A DNA stretch of 64,000 nucleotides from Deinococcus puniceus (GCF_001644565.1 NZ_CP011387.1:2636001-2700000), one strand, 5' to 3'; shown: positions 48,444 through 57,725, counted from the first letter of the stretch. A program made the numbers and translations. Notes: a model not told the origin generated them from the sequence alone.

Positions 48444-49057
48444 CCGGCGACGCCCTGCATCTGACGCTGGTGCGGCACGGGGCCACCGACTGGAACGGCA
48501 TAGGCCGCTGGCAGGGCTGGACAGATACGCCGCTGGGCACGCTGGGCGAGTCTCAGGCAGAAAAGCTGGCCGCCCGCCTGAGCCGCCAGACCTTCGACAC
48601 CGTGTACAGCAGCGACCTGAGCCGCGCCGCCCGCACCGCCGAGCTGAGTTTGCCGGGCGCACCCCTGCACCTAGACGTGCGCCTGCGCGAAATGCACTTT
48701 GGGCAATACGAGGGCGTGACGACGGGCGCTGTGACCCATGACTCCGACTACGCCGACTGGCAGCGCGACCCTTGGCTGCTCCCTGCACCCGGCGGCGGCG
48801 AAAGCCTGCGCGTGGTGGCTGACCGCATGCAGGACTGGGCCGAAGGCTTGGAGGGCGAGCGCGTGATCGCCTTTTCGCACGGGGCCGCCATTCGCGCTCT
48901 GCTGTGCGGCTTGTTCGGGTGGCCCGCCCTGCCCCAACCGGGCTACGTACTGCCTTTTCCGTACCAGTTGGCGCACACGGGCCTGACCCGTCTAAGTCGC
49001 AAAGGCGGGCGCTGGACGCTGGTGGGCTACAACGACGCCGCGCATTTGGAGGGATGA
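48440..49057 (+). CDS. Histidine phosphatase family protein
   Basis: This 205-residue member of the phosphoglycerate mutase-like family has the phospho-histidine motif '[18 protein letters not shown]' (RHG), the substrate Arg/Glu in '[15 protein letters not shown]', and the second His in '[15 protein letters not shown]'. It removes phosphate from a small molecule; CobC-like or mutase-like roles are possible. It is translationally coupled to the thioesterase gene, but the two activities do not point to one pathway. Confidence 0.88.
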   Translation: MTGDALHLTLVRHGATDWNGIGRWQGWTDTPLGTLGESQAEKLAARLSRQTFDTVYSSDLSRAARTAELSLPGAPLHLDVRLREMHFGQYEGVTTGAVTHDSDYADWQRDPWLLPAPGGGESLRVVADRMQDWAEGLEGERVIAFSHGAAIRALLCGLFGWPALPQPGYVLPFPYQLAHTGLTRLSRKGGRWTLVGYNDAAHLEG

Positions 49058-49079
49058 GGGGGCTGGGCTGGAAGGGGCT

Positions 49080-49262
49080 TGGTCTAAGGGTCTAAAGGTC
49101 TAGGGTCTAAGGAGGGCAACCCTCTTTGCTCACCACCCCGCTGCTGGCGCAGCGCCCCTCTCCCACAGGGGACGAGGGCAAAGGGCAAAACAAGAATCTA
49201 GGGCTGTTTGCTCCTCCCCCTTGAGGGGGGAGGTTGGGAGGGGGTGAGTGAGCGTCAGCGAT
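49080..49262. repeat. Repeat family R3, copy 3
   Basis: Three GGTCTAAGG-type units, a GCTGCTGGCGCAGC hairpin, then CTCCCCCTTGAGGGGGGAG and GGGTGAGTGAGCGTCAGCGATT. The last part is the reverse complement of the CGCTACGCTCACTCACCCCC core in copy 1. Confidence 0.5.
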
Positions 49263-49948
49263 TACCCCAAAAACTCTGCCCCCACTTCTTCCCCCAAATT
49301 CGCCAAGAATGCCCGCATGACCGCTGTGCGCCGCGCCGCTTCTGCCTTGCCCACAGCGGTCTGAAAAGTCGTTTCCAACCTGAGCAGCTTGGTAAAAAAG
49401 TGATCTACGGTGTAGGCGGCGTCGTCTGGCGTGCGGGCGGTGCAAAAGGGATCGGTGGCGTGCAGGAGAGCGCGGCCCATGCTGCCGCCTGCCGCTGCGG
49501 CCCGCAAAATGCCCAGTGCGCCCAGCGCGTCTAGGCGGTCTGCGTCTTGCAGGGCGGCCCCCAGCAGCGTCTCCGGTGTGGCCCCGCGAGAATAGGAATG
49601 ATCGCGCACGGCGGCGGCCACCGCTTCGGCTTCCGCCCTATCAAAACCGAGGCTGGGCAGTTCGGCCCGCACCGCATCGGCGGCTAAGGTGCTGGCCTGT
49701 GCCCGCTGGGGATGGTTTTTGGGCAGGTTGACGACATCGTGCGTGAGGGCGGCGGCCACCGCAAGGCCGGGGGCCAAGGCTGGGGCGCAGCGCAGCGTCC
49801 AGCGGGCCACCCGTGCGAGGTGGGCGGTGTCGTGGGCGGCATCGAAGGTCATGCTGTCCTGCACCCACTCCCACACGGCGGGCAGGCGGGAATCTTGCAC
49901 CAGCAGCGGCCCCAGCAAAGGTTCTGATTCCAAGATGCCTCCGCTCAA
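49262..49948 (-). CDS. HD-domain phosphohydrolase
   Basis: This 228-residue protein has the full HD site: His in 'DAAHDTAHLARVARW', HD in 'AALTHDVVNLPKNHP', His in 'AAAVRDHSYSRGATP', and Asp in 'ALQDADRLDALGALGI'. It belongs to the YedJ/YpgQ-type group; the substrate is probably a nucleotide. The TTG start overlaps the stop of the preceding membrane protein gene by 4 bases. It ends a three-gene minus-strand operon. Confidence 0.8.
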   Translation of the reverse strand: MSGGILESEPLLGPLLVQDSRLPAVWEWVQDSMTFDAAHDTAHLARVARWTLRCAPALAPGLAVAAALTHDVVNLPKNHPQRAQASTLAADAVRAELPSLGFDRAEAEAVAAAVRDHSYSRGATPETLLGAALQDADRLDALGALGILRAAAAGGSMGRALLHATDPFCTARTPDDAAYTVDHFFTKLLRLETTFQTAVGKAEAARRTAVMRAFLANLGEEVGAEFLG

Positions 49949-50247
49949 ACGCCTGCCCCGGTGGTTGCCCCTGCCCCCGAAAAGGCTTCCAGCAAGCGCA
50001 CCACGATCACCAGCGCACTAAATCCCATCAGGCCCATATACAGCCAGCGGGCCTGCCCCATTTGCCCGGTGCGGGCGTGGCGCACCCGCCGCCATTGGGT
50101 GTAGGCCCAGTAGCCCAAGCCGCCGTAGATCAGGATATTGAGGCCCGCATACAGCAGCGGCGTGTTTCGTGTGGCTGCCAACAACACCGACAGGGCCAGC
50201 CCCGCCACCACCATCAGGGCCACGCCCATCCACGGGGTGCGTTTCAT
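49945..50247 (-). CDS. Small membrane protein, unknown
   Basis: This 100-residue protein has three predicted helices ('GVALMVVAGLALSVLLAA', 'LLYAGLNILIYGGLGYWA', 'LYMGLMGFSALVIVVRLL') and a basic loop. No family recognised. GGAGGTGG lies 4-9 bases before the ATG. Its start overlaps the DinB-family gene and its end overlaps the HD gene, so all three are co-translated. Confidence 0.65.
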   Translation of the reverse strand: MKRTPWMGVALMVVAGLALSVLLAATRNTPLLYAGLNILIYGGLGYWAYTQWRRVRHARTGQMGQARWLYMGLMGFSALVIVVRLLEAFSGAGATTGAGV

Positions 50248-50804
50248 CGGGCCACCTCCAACCCCAGCGCCAGTTGGGCGTGTGCAAGGTGATGGCGAAG
50301 GTGCCAGTCGTGCTTGGCAATCAAGCGCCAGAGGGTTTGCTGCCCTTCTTGCGGGTGAATAATCTGCACATCCAAAGCGCCCGGATCGGTGCCCAGCAGC
50401 AAGGCAGTCCAGCGCAGATTCAGGCCGTCTAGCAGCGTCAGGGCGTCCTGCACGGGCGCGGCAGTCGTGGGCAGGGCCAGCCAAGCCTGCTCATTCATGG
50501 GCTGGATGGTGTAGGGCTGCTCGGCCAACCCGTAGCTGAGGCGCACCAGCCCGTGCAGATGGGCGTCGGCGGCGTGGTGGGCCAGTTGGTGCACCGTCCA
50601 ACTGCCGGGGCGGTAGCGTTGGCCCAAGTCGGCTTCGGTCAGGCCAGACAGCAACGTGCGCCATGCCTGAGCCGCCCCCAGCATCCGTGCCGCCACTGCC
50701 TCCAGCGTGGCCCGGTCATGGCCCGGCAGGGTAGGAATCGGCCCGATGGGGTACTGATCTGCCAATTGGTCTGCCAACTGATCTGGGTGCGGCGAGGCTG
50801 TCAT
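50244..50804 (-). CDS. DinB/YfiT-family metal-dependent protein
   Basis: The 186-residue four-helix protein has the three-His site of the DinB superfamily: His in 'WTVHQLAHHAADAHLHGL' and in 'AKHDWHLRHHLAHAQLAL'. YfiT-type members bind a metal and act as thiol transferases (for example bacillithiol transferases) or unknown hydrolases. The N-terminus has a short repeat LADQLADQ. It is first in a three-gene operon with a small membrane protein and an HD protein. Confidence 0.82.
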   Translation of the reverse strand: MTASPHPDQLADQLADQYPIGPIPTLPGHDRATLEAVAARMLGAAQAWRTLLSGLTEADLGQRYRPGSWTVHQLAHHAADAHLHGLVRLSYGLAEQPYTIQPMNEQAWLALPTTAAPVQDALTLLDGLNLRWTALLLGTDPGALDVQIIHPQEGQQTLWRLIAKHDWHLRHHLAHAQLALGLEVAR

Positions 50805-50840
50805 GCACGCAGTATCGCAGGATTCAGGGGGCAAGTTCGA

Positions 50841-50876
50841 ATGCCTCGGCTTCCGATACATCCACTTTAGAGGCAT
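50841..50876. promoter_or_regulatory. Candidate operator of the second PadR regulator
   Basis: ATGCCTC and GAGGCAT form an inverted repeat with a 22-bp spacer. The right arm overlaps a CATACT -10 box 6 bases before the PadR start codon, so binding would block transcription. Confidence 0.5.
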
Positions 50877-50885
50877 ACTGACCAC

Positions 50886-51215
50886 ATGAACACCCGCGAG
50901 CGGTTGCGCCTGCTGATTCTGGCGGTGCTGGAGCGTCAGCCCGAACACGGCTACGCCATCGCGCAGGCCATTCACGCCCGCAGTGAGGGACTCTTGACGG
51001 CCCGCGAAGGCACGCTGTATCCGGCCCTGCACGCGCTGGAAGGTGAGGGGCTGATTGTGAGCGAGGAGCGCGAGGTGGGCGGACGCCTGCGCCGCGAGTA
51101 CCGTCTGACCGAAGCGGGGCTGGGGGCACTGGCCCGCACGCGCACCGACTGGCAAGCACAAATCCGGGCCGTTCAGGCCGTGCTGGGCTTACCGCAGCAG
51201 GAGGCACAATCATGA
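50886..51215 (+). CDS. PadR-family transcriptional regulator
   Basis: This 109-residue regulator has the PadR core 'LLILAVLERQPEHGYAIAQA', 'LLTAREGTLYPALHALEGEG' and the wing 'EEREVGGRLRREYRLTEAG'. A CATACT box 6 bases upstream suggests a leaderless message. It overlaps the next gene by 4 bases. The pair repeats the layout of the PadR cassette at 38-39.7 kb. Confidence 0.9.
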   Translation: MNTRERLRLLILAVLERQPEHGYAIAQAIHARSEGLLTAREGTLYPALHALEGEGLIVSEEREVGGRLRREYRLTEAGLGALARTRTDWQAQIRAVQAVLGLPQQEAQS

Positions 51216-51814
51216 CTTCCAAGATGACCCTGAACAGTTGGCTGTACTTGGCCCTGTCCGACTTGCCGCAGCCGGTACAACTGCGCTTAGAAACCGAATA
51301 CCGCGCCCACCTACTGGATTCCGACACTCCAGACGACGTGCGGGGCGTGTTGGGCGATCCGGCGGAGGTCAATGCCCAGTTGAGCAAGCTGTATGGGAGC
51401 GCCGAACTCTGGAGCAAATGGCAGCAGCCACAACGGAATTGGACGCTCTTTGTCCATATCTTCCTCGCAGGAATGACCCTACTGGGCGGCTGGAGAGTGT
51501 GGCACTCAGAAGGAGAAAATATGGGCCAGTTGCTAGGCCCATTGATGGTGCTGCTTTTTTCAGGAGTCATTTGGGGATGGACATCCCGCCTGCCCCTTGC
51601 CAAACGTCAATTGCTGCGCTCGACTTGGACAGTGTCTGCCATCTATGTCGCGCAATGGTTGAGTTGGATGATGGAGTGGTGGATCGGTCAAGGTACACCG
51701 GATATGCCTATGACCATCGTGTATCCCCTGATCTGTCTCGTCTATTTTCGGGGCACCCTTAGAAACTACCTGCGCCTAGACCGCACCCTGCGCTTGGTCG
51801 GCACGCGAAACTAA
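51212..51814 (+). CDS. Membrane protein controlled by PadR
   Basis: This 200-residue protein starts with a HAAS-like segment ('[20 protein letters not shown]', '[20 protein letters not shown]') and then has four hydrophobic helices ('[15 protein letters not shown]', '[17 protein letters not shown]', '[16 protein letters not shown]', '[13 protein letters not shown]'). No specific function recognised. A MITE-like element begins right after its TAA stop, which forms the left target duplication. Confidence 0.7.
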   Translation: MTSKMTLNSWLYLALSDLPQPVQLRLETEYRAHLLDSDTPDDVRGVLGDPAEVNAQLSKLYGSAELWSKWQQPQRNWTLFVHIFLAGMTLLGGWRVWHSEGENMGQLLGPLMVLLFSGVIWGWTSRLPLAKRQLLRSTWTVSAIYVAQWLSWMMEWWIGQGTPDMPMTIVYPLICLVYFRGTLRNYLRLDRTLRLVGTRN

Positions 51815-51937
51815 TACCAAATTGCGATGATTTGCGAAAATCATCCGAGCAGAGCGAGTGGCAAAAAGTACGGGCTGGCGGCGATGGACGAACATCCGGT
51901 GGGGTTGCGGATGTTCGGGAATCAGAGCAAGTCCGTA
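51815..51937 (+). mobile_element. MITE-like element family R2, copy B
   Basis: This 123-bp element begins TACCAAATTGC and ends GCAAGTCCGTA, and is flanked by TAA on both sides (51812-51814 and 51938-51940). It has hairpins GATGATT/AATCATC and CGAACATCC/GGATGTTCG and the long pairing ACGGGCT/AGTCCGT. It sits exactly at the stop codon of the upstream gene. Confidence 0.7.
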
Positions 51938-51960
51938 TAAGCCCCGGCTATCCTGCCCCT

Positions 51961-52695
51961 ATGTCCTCTCCCCTCCCCGTGACCGTGCGCCGCGTGCTTG
52001 ACCCGGCAGACCCGGCCCTGCCTGCCTTTGGGCGCGTGCAGGACGAGAGTTACTACGATCCCGACACGCTGATGCCGCCGCAGATGTTTCCGCGACTGGT
52101 GACAGCAGAGCGAAACCGCGTGCTGGTGGCCGAGGATGAGCACGGGCAAGTGCTGGGCGGCACAGTGTTTCATCTGATGGCGGGGGCTGGGTTCACGTCG
52201 TTTACGGGTGTGGCACGGCAGGCACAAGGCCGGGGCGTGGGCTGGGCGCTGCACGCCGCCAAGCTGGAAGAAGTGCGGGCGGCAGGCTTGGCGGGCATCT
52301 TTGCCGACAGCGTATATGCGGGGCGGCAGGATGCAGAAGACCGGGAGGCCGAGGCAAAAGCTGGCAGCAGCGCCGTTGCCCGCCGCGCCGCGCTGCACGC
52401 TTGGGGCCTGCGTACCGTAGACATTCCGTATTGGCAACCTGTAGGCGGCCCGAACGGTGGCCCACTCACCGACTTGGATTTGCTGTATCAGCCGCTAGAT
52501 GGCTCGGACACCGTGCCGCTGGACTTGGTAACACAGACCTTGCAAGCCTACTGGAAGGGCTGGCTGGGCCAAAAACGCGCCGCACAGGAAGCCCAAGCGT
52601 TGGCAGACCGGGCGGACGGGGAGAGCTTGCGCCTGTTGCCCGCCACGGAAACGTCGTCGTATTGGCGGGAACGCGGGGAGAGTCATGACAGCTAG
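51961..52695 (+). CDS. GNAT-family N-acetyltransferase
   Basis: This 244-residue GNAT protein has the acetyl-CoA loop '[20 protein letters not shown]' (Q/RxxGxG/A) after the beta4 strand '[13 protein letters not shown]'. Substrate unknown. ATG 51961 was chosen because the frame upstream runs into the MITE-like element at 51815-51937 and would translate its hairpins. The C-terminal half (from about residue 150) is outside the core GNAT fold. Confidence 0.82.
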   Translation: MSSPLPVTVRRVLDPADPALPAFGRVQDESYYDPDTLMPPQMFPRLVTAERNRVLVAEDEHGQVLGGTVFHLMAGAGFTSFTGVARQAQGRGVGWALHAAKLEEVRAAGLAGIFADSVYAGRQDAEDREAEAKAGSSAVARRAALHAWGLRTVDIPYWQPVGGPNGGPLTDLDLLYQPLDGSDTVPLDLVTQTLQAYWKGWLGQKRAAQEAQALADRADGESLRLLPATETSSYWRERGESHDS

Positions 52696-52744
52696 AGCAG
52701 CCGCTTCCGTAGCCTGACAACTCCTCCACACCCACAACCCAAGA

Positions 52745-52776
52745 AAGCCGCCCCATACAGGACGGCTCATTTGTTT
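52745..52776 (-). terminator. Possible terminator hairpin between convergent genes
   Basis: AGCCG pairs with CGGCT across a 12-base loop, T-rich sequence (CATTTGTTT) follows on the plus strand. Confidence 0.35.
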
Positions 52777-52793
52777 CGATGCTTGAAAGTGGC

Positions 52794-53312
52794 TTAGGCG
52801 GCAGGCTGATCGCTGTTGCCTGCGTCTGCTTCGGCGGTGCGGCGGGGGCGGGCAGCGCGTTCGGCGTTCTGCGTGGGAGCGGGGGCCGTTTCGTTAGTTG
52901 GCGCAGAGGCAACCGGGGCCGCAGCCGCCGTACCAGCCGTGATCCGGGTCAGCGTGTCCGTGAAGGCTCGCAGCGCGTCTCCGGCCTCTATGTCGGCCAC
53001 CGCGCGGGCGTTCAGTGCGCCCAATTCCTCGCGGGTCACGGCGTATTCGGGGGCGTCGTGGCCTTTCAGGGTACGCAGCACGGCGTAGGCGTTGGCCGAA
53101 GCGATGGTCGCGCCCTTGGTGGTCGTCACGTTCGGCGCGGCGCTCTGCTCACTGCCGATCAGCGTGATGGTGTCGGGGCTGATGAGGGTCACGCGGTCTC
53201 CCCGCTCTTCCATGTGTGCGGCCAGTTGCAGCAGCCCGCGCAGGTGCAGCATGTGGTGAAAGAGGTCGAGGTGGGCCAGCATCGCGCCTGCTTTCTTGAG
53301 TGCGGAGTCCAT
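52794..53312 (-). CDS. Hypothetical protein under a dual-operator promoter
   Basis: I do not recognise this 172-residue protein. Residues 1-105 look folded and helical ('LAHLDLFHHMLHLRGLLQLA', 'MEERGDRVTLISPDTITLIG'), and residues 115-172 are an Ala/Pro-rich flexible tail (TAAAAPVASAPTNETAPAP). There is no signal peptide or membrane helix. The promoter region carries two copies of an inverted repeat around a TATAAT box, so the gene is probably tightly repressed. ATG 53312 is the first in-frame start after the operators. Confidence 0.7.
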   Translation of the reverse strand: MDSALKKAGAMLAHLDLFHHMLHLRGLLQLAAHMEERGDRVTLISPDTITLIGSEQSAAPNVTTTKGATIASANAYAVLRTLKGHDAPEYAVTREELGALNARAVADIEAGDALRAFTDTLTRITAGTAAAAPVASAPTNETAPAPTQNAERAARPRRTAEADAGNSDQPAA

Positions 53313-53322
53313 ACGTCACAGT

Positions 53323-53384
53323 ATTCTGCTCTGCACAGAATTGTCAAGCTTAATTATAGGTTAATAGTTCTGTACCTAGCAGAA
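53323..53384 (-). promoter_or_regulatory. Repressed promoter with two TTCTG-N7-CAGAA operators
   Basis: Operator 1 (53323-53341) is ATTCTG-CTCTGCA-CAGAAT; operator 2 (53368-53384) is TTCTG-TACCTAG-CAGAA. Their centres are 44 bp apart, about four helical turns. A TATAAT -10 (minus strand, 53353-53358) lies between them, so operator 2 covers the -35 area and operator 1 the transcription start. Confidence 0.7.
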
Positions 53385-53446
53385 TACCGGGCGTCAAGAA
53401 GGGGCCAGTTGCGCTGACCCCTCTTGCCTGCCGAGTCGTGTGCCGA

Positions 53447-54670
53447 TCAGTTCGCGGCCACCGTGCTGCGGCCTGTCAGTACCAGCTTCACTTCAATGGG
53501 TTTGCCCGCCCGCAGCACGCTCAGCGTGACCGTATCGCCGGGGGCATACGAGCGCACTGCGAACTGAAATTCCAAGAAATTGACGATGCGTTTGCCGTTC
53601 ACGGCGGTCACGATGTCGCCGCGTACACGCTTGCCTTCATCGTTGTACTGGAGAGGTTGCAGCCCCGCTTTGGCTGCCGGACTGCCCGCCGAGACGCTGG
53701 TAAAGAACGCGCCGGGCGTGTTGCCCAAATCCAGTTCCAGCACGCGGTTGGCCTCGGCAAAGTCGCTCTCGCTGAGATCGGTCAGGGCCGCCAGCGTGCC
53801 GCCGATACCGATACCGATGATCGGGGCGTCACGCTTCTCGCCGCGCTTCAGGGCCGCCACGCGGGCGTCGGTGGTGGTCACGGGCACGGCGTAAGACTGA
53901 ATCCGGCGCAGGCCGCCCTGTCCCTGCACGCTGATATAGCTGACCACACCCGTCGCCTCTCCCTTGGCGTTCAGAATGGGGCCGCCGCTGTCGCCGGGAA
54001 TCAGTTGGGCGTTCAGTTCCAGCGTGCCCGCCGGAAAGTCTGCGCGGCCTGCCGCGGCGTCCAGCGCCGTCAGGCGGCCCGTTTTGGCGGTCAGGAACGC
54101 TCCCCCGCCGTTGCCGATGGCCAGCACCGAATCTCCTACCGCCGGACGAGCGGCGGCCAGCGGCAAAAAGGGCGTGCCCTTGGGCACATTCACGCGCAAC
54201 AGGGCCAGATCGAACTGATCGTCGTACCCGATCACTTCTACGCCGTAGCGCTTTTTGTCTAACGTCTGGGCGCTCAGGTTCTTGGCCTGAAACACCACGT
54301 GGTAGGCGGTGAGCGCCAAGCCATCGGCACTGATCAGGAAGGCCGTACCCACACCGTCCGAATCGGCGCAGTTGTTGGGCGGGCACTGCTCTATCCGCAG
54401 GGTGGCGGCGCGGCTCTTGGTGAACAGGGCGTTCAGGGCCGCTTTTTCGGTGGTGGTCAGGGGGGCGGGCGTGTTGGCGGCCCGGCGTTCGGCAGGGGTG
54501 GCGTTTTGCGCGGGGCTGGCCTGAGCCGGAGTCGCCTGAGCTGGAGTCGCTTGGGCAAACTTCGGCACGGCCTGAAGCGCCATACTCTCGGAGAACAGCA
54601 CAGAGCCGCCAACCAGCGCGGCAGAGAGGGCCAAAGCTAGAGGACGGACGCGTGCGTTCTGAGAGGTCAT
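53447..54670 (-). CDS. HtrA/DegP-like trypsin-type serine protease with PDZ domain
   Basis: This 407-residue envelope protease has a signal peptide (to about residue 30), an ATPAQ-repeat linker, and a trypsin-like domain with His in '[17 protein letters not shown]', Asp in '[16 protein letters not shown]' and Ser in '[19 protein letters not shown]'. A PDZ domain follows ('[18 protein letters not shown]', '[18 protein letters not shown]'). It probably degrades or refolds damaged envelope proteins. Two cysteines near the start of the protease domain (QCPPNNCAD) may form a disulfide. Confidence 0.9.
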   Translation of the reverse strand: MTSQNARVRPLALALSAALVGGSVLFSESMALQAVPKFAQATPAQATPAQASPAQNATPAERRAANTPAPLTTTEKAALNALFTKSRAATLRIEQCPPNNCADSDGVGTAFLISADGLALTAYHVVFQAKNLSAQTLDKKRYGVEVIGYDDQFDLALLRVNVPKGTPFLPLAAARPAVGDSVLAIGNGGGAFLTAKTGRLTALDAAAGRADFPAGTLELNAQLIPGDSGGPILNAKGEATGVVSYISVQGQGGLRRIQSYAVPVTTTDARVAALKRGEKRDAPIIGIGIGGTLAALTDLSESDFAEANRVLELDLGNTPGAFFTSVSAGSPAAKAGLQPLQYNDEGKRVRGDIVTAVNGKRIVNFLEFQFAVRSYAPGDTVTLSVLRAGKPIEVKLVLTGRSTVAAN

Positions 54671-54818
54671 AAGTCAGTTTGGACGGCGAGCGAGCCCCGG
54701 TGTGTGGGGTTGCTTTCGTTCCTGACCGCATAGAATTACAGTTGATCTTCATGATTAAAATGAGCCAGAGATAGATGGAGTTAGGCCCCTGCTGGGCCGC
54801 GCCGCTAGCATGTGCCCC

Positions 54819-55280
54819 ATGACTGTTCCCACGCCCGAACTGCTGACCACCGTTTTCGTGTACGGCACCCTGATGCCCGGTGAACGCAACGCGGGAGTCG
54901 CGGCGCGGGGCGGCACATTCAAGGCCCAGCCCGCCACCTTGCGCGGTTACCGACTGCTGCACCTGACGCCGGAAGCCTACCCCGCCGTCATTCCCGGCGG
55001 CCCCGAAACCTTCGTGTTGGGGCACGCCCTGACCTACGCCCCCGCCGACTGGCACGCCGCCCTGCCCTTTTTGGACGCGCTGGAGGGCACCGAAGAAACG
55101 CCGCCGCTGTACACCCGCGAACGTGTGGAACTGGAGGTGCAAGGCGGCCAACCCTTACCCGCGTGGGTGTATCTGTACGCCCGCTCAGACCGCCTAGAGC
55201 AGCCCGGAGCCGACGCCATTGCCAGCGGCGACTGGCGAGAAGCCCCTGACCGGATGCGCCCCCGGCCCAGCGACAGGTAA
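54819..55280 (+). CDS. Gamma-glutamylcyclotransferase-like (AIG2 family) protein
   Basis: This 153-residue protein has the GGCT/AIG2 fold: '[20 protein letters not shown]' with the YGTL motif, '[20 protein letters not shown]', and the catalytic-type Glu in '[20 protein letters not shown]'. It may release 5-oxoproline from gamma-glutamyl compounds. The ATG at 54819 is preceded by TAGCAT at 7 bases (leaderless), which favours it over ATG 54810. Confidence 0.82.
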   Translation: MTVPTPELLTTVFVYGTLMPGERNAGVAARGGTFKAQPATLRGYRLLHLTPEAYPAVIPGGPETFVLGHALTYAPADWHAALPFLDALEGTEETPPLYTRERVELEVQGGQPLPAWVYLYARSDRLEQPGADAIASGDWREAPDRMRPRPSDR

Positions 55281-55377
55281 GCGGCGGCTGACGCTGGTCT
55301 AATCTCACTGCGGGCCTAACTGCGGGAGAGCTGCGGGGCAGTGCACACATGAGCGCCTGATGTGTCACGCTACAGGT

Positions 55378-56760
55378 ATGGCCCACATCCAAGCGCAGCC
55401 GTTATCTGCCCACGCCCTGCCGTCGCGTGCCGAGCGCCGTGAGAAGGGACGCGCCCACCGTGCCGAGGTACCCCGTGAAAGCCACGCCACGTTTACGCCC
55501 GCCGCAGACCGGGTCAATGTGCTGGACGTACTGCAAGCGGGGGCAAAAGGCTGCATTCCGGGCCTGATTCCGCTGCGGTACGGGCGCATGGTGGCGTCTC
55601 CGTTCGCGTTTTTCCGGGGCACGGCGGGCATCATGGCGGCAGATTTGGCACACACGCCCACCACCGGGGAGCGCGTGCAGGCCAGCGGCGACGCCCACTG
55701 CGCCAACTTCGGGGCCTTCGCCACCGGAGAGCGCAACCTGGTCTTCGATCTGAACGACTTCGATGAAACGCTGCGTGCGCCGTGGGAATGGGACATCAAG
55801 CGGTTGGCGGCCAGCGTGGTCTTGGCGGCGCGGGGGGCCGGGCACAGCGAACCCGACGCCTGTTTTGCGGCCCAGAGCGCGGCGCGGGCCTACCGCCTGC
55901 ACCTTCGCGACTATGCCTGCATGACCCATCTGGACGTGTGGTATGACCGCATAGACGCCACCGAAGCCCTAGAGGACATGGCCGCCGACGCCCGCGAACA
56001 GGGCCAAGAAATGTTCCGCAAGGCGCAGGGGCGCACGCAACTGCACACGCTGAGCAAACTGGCCCACAAGGAAGGCAAACAGTGGATGCTGCGCGATGAT
56101 CCGCCGCTGCTGACCCACACCGACGACCCCGAAGCCGCCTCTTGGCTGGATGAAGTGCGGAGCGGCTATTTCGACAGCGTGCCCGCAGACCGCCGCGCCC
56201 TCCTCTCTCGCTACCACCTGACGGACTGGGCGTTGAAAGTGACGGGCGTGGGCAGTTGCGGGCGGCGGGTGCTGGTGCTCCTGCTGGCCGCCGACGGCGA
56301 CGACGTGATTTTTTTGCAGGTGAAGGAAGCGCGGCCCAGCGTACTGGAACCCTTTGCGGGCAAAACGGTGGCCCGCAACTCGGCGCACCGGATCGTGCGG
56401 GGGCAACAGCTCATGCAGGCCGCCAGCGATCCCTTTCTGGGGTGGGCCACACGCGGCGAACACTGTTTTTATGTGCGCCAACTGCGCGACATGAAGGGCC
56501 GCTTCGATCTGGAAGAGGTGACGCCGCGTTCTCTGGAAGAAATCGCGGAACTGTGCGGTTGGGCACTGGCCCGCGCCCACGCCCGTACCGGAGACGCCGC
56601 CACCATCGGCACCTATCTGGGCAAAAAAGAGAAGTTCGACGGAGCCATTGCCCGCTTCGCCACCCTCTACGCGGATCAGGCCGAACGCGATCACGCGGTA
56701 CTGGAGCAGGCCGTGAAATCGGGGGCTATTGAGATAGAAACCGATCCAGACGACGAATAG
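55378..56760 (+). CDS. DUF2252 protein (kinase-like fold)
   Basis: This 460-residue protein matches DUF2252: 'RYGRMVASPFAFFRGTAGIM', 'SGDAHCANFGAFATGERNLV', 'FDLNDFDETLRAPWEWDIKR', and later 'VGSCGRRVLVLLLAADGDDV' and 'DPFLGWATRGEHCFYVRQLR'. The family is distantly related to phosphotransferase/kinase folds; 'GDAHCANFG' and 'FDLNDFDE' look like catalytic loop and metal-binding motifs. Its function is not known. ATG 55378 begins with the family N-terminus; ATG 55360 is 6 codons upstream. Confidence 0.88.
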   Translation: MAHIQAQPLSAHALPSRAERREKGRAHRAEVPRESHATFTPAADRVNVLDVLQAGAKGCIPGLIPLRYGRMVASPFAFFRGTAGIMAADLAHTPTTGERVQASGDAHCANFGAFATGERNLVFDLNDFDETLRAPWEWDIKRLAASVVLAARGAGHSEPDACFAAQSAARAYRLHLRDYACMTHLDVWYDRIDATEALEDMAADAREQGQEMFRKAQGRTQLHTLSKLAHKEGKQWMLRDDPPLLTHTDDPEAASWLDEVRSGYFDSVPADRRALLSRYHLTDWALKVTGVGSCGRRVLVLLLAADGDDVIFLQVKEARPSVLEPFAGKTVARNSAHRIVRGQQLMQAASDPFLGWATRGEHCFYVRQLRDMKGRFDLEEVTPRSLEEIAELCGWALARAHARTGDAATIGTYLGKKEKFDGAIARFATLYADQAERDHAVLEQAVKSGAIEIETDPDDE

Positions 56761-56776
56761 CAGCAGAGAACCAAAA

Positions 56777-56805
56777 AAGCGCCGCCTCACAGGGAGGCGG
56801 CGCTT
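56777..56805 (-). terminator. Terminator of rpsO (bidirectional hairpin)
   Basis: AAGCGCCGCCTC and GAGGCGGCGCTT pair around a 5-base loop. On the minus strand six T's follow, just after rpsO. On the plus strand the same hairpin lies 16 bases after the DUF2252 stop. Confidence 0.9.
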
Positions 56806-56818
56806 GGTGAAACGGAGA

Positions 56819-57094
56819 TCAGCGAACGATGCGCTGGCCCCGGCGAATGCCGAGTTTGTCCGTCAGGGTGATGTACTCGTCGTAGTTGGTACGCTCAAGG
56901 TACTTCAGCAGGCGGCGGCGCTGGCCGTTCATGAGTTGCAGGCCGCGCTGACCGTGCTTGTCTTTCTTGTTGGCGGTCAGGTGGGCGCTCAGGTTGCTGA
57001 TGCGGGCGCTGAGCAGGGCGATCTGCACGGTGGTGCTGCCGGTGTCTTTGTCGCTCTTGGCGTTGTCCTGAATGGTCTGTTTCTTGTCGATCAT
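56819..57094 (-). CDS. rpsO: 30S ribosomal protein S15
   Basis: This 91-residue protein binds the central domain of 16S rRNA. Family sequence: '[20 protein letters not shown]', '[20 protein letters not shown]' and '[20 protein letters not shown]'. GAGAGG lies 8 bases before the ATG. In other bacteria S15 represses its own mRNA by binding the leader; no such fold was identified here. pnp, often next to rpsO, is not adjacent. Confidence 0.97.
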   Translation of the reverse strand: MIDKKQTIQDNAKSDKDTGSTTVQIALLSARISNLSAHLTANKKDKHGQRGLQLMNGQRRRLLKYLERTNYDEYITLTDKLGIRRGQRIVR

Positions 57095-57310
57095 AGTGAA
57101 CCTCTCGTGTTATGGAGTCCCGCACGCAGCAGTTGGAGTAAAGACTGAAACAGGTGTTGACCTGGCTTCAGCGGCCCCACCGCTCGCGGCGGCAAACGTT
57201 AGGGTAGCACAGGCGGGGGCACGCTGCACAGCCTCCGCACAGCCCCAAAAATGCGGCCAAACTTGACATGGCTGCCTACCGCCCCTATCATTGCTACCGC
57301 TTCATCACCT

Positions 57311-57395
57311 GCTGGGGTGGCGGAATTGGTAGACGCACTAGCTTGAGGTGCTAGCGCCGCGAGGCGTGTGGGTTCAAGTCCCATCTCCAGCACCA
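57311..57395 (+). tRNA. tRNA-Leu (anticodon GAG)
   Basis: The 85-base gene begins GCTGGGG and ends CTCCAGC-A-CCA (CCA encoded). The anticodon stem CTAGC/GCTAG closes loop TTGAGGT with anticodon GAG (57345-57347). The variable arm is long and the T arm reads GGTTCAAGTCC, as expected for a class II leucine tRNA. Confidence 0.97.
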
Positions 57396-57472
57396 ACGCA
57401 CTGCCGAAGTCCTTCACGGGATTTCGGCGGCGTTCATTTTGGGTCTGTGTGTTGCTGCTTTCTCTGGCCCTC

Positions 57473-57500
57473 TTGCGGTTCCCCACGCCTGTGCTACACT
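57473..57500 (+). promoter_or_regulatory. Promoter of the SRP RNA gene
   Basis: TTGCGG (57473-57478) and TACACT (57495-57500) with a 16-bp spacer end 7 bases before the first base of the RNA. Confidence 0.7.
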
Positions 57501-57507
57501 CCCGGAC

Positions 57508-57609
<102 letters not shown>

Positions 57610-57725
57610 TTTTTTTCTTCGCTCAGATACCACACGACACCGCACAGGGAAACTCCGCTTCAGGCCGGGTTTCCCTGTTTTTTTTGGTCGCCATTTCGTG
57701 GATGCCGATGATTCACACTGAGCCC

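Noticed and set aside
51832..51960. Longer N-terminus for the GNAT protein
   Set aside because: It would translate the hairpins of the MITE-like element; ATG 51961 lies right after it.
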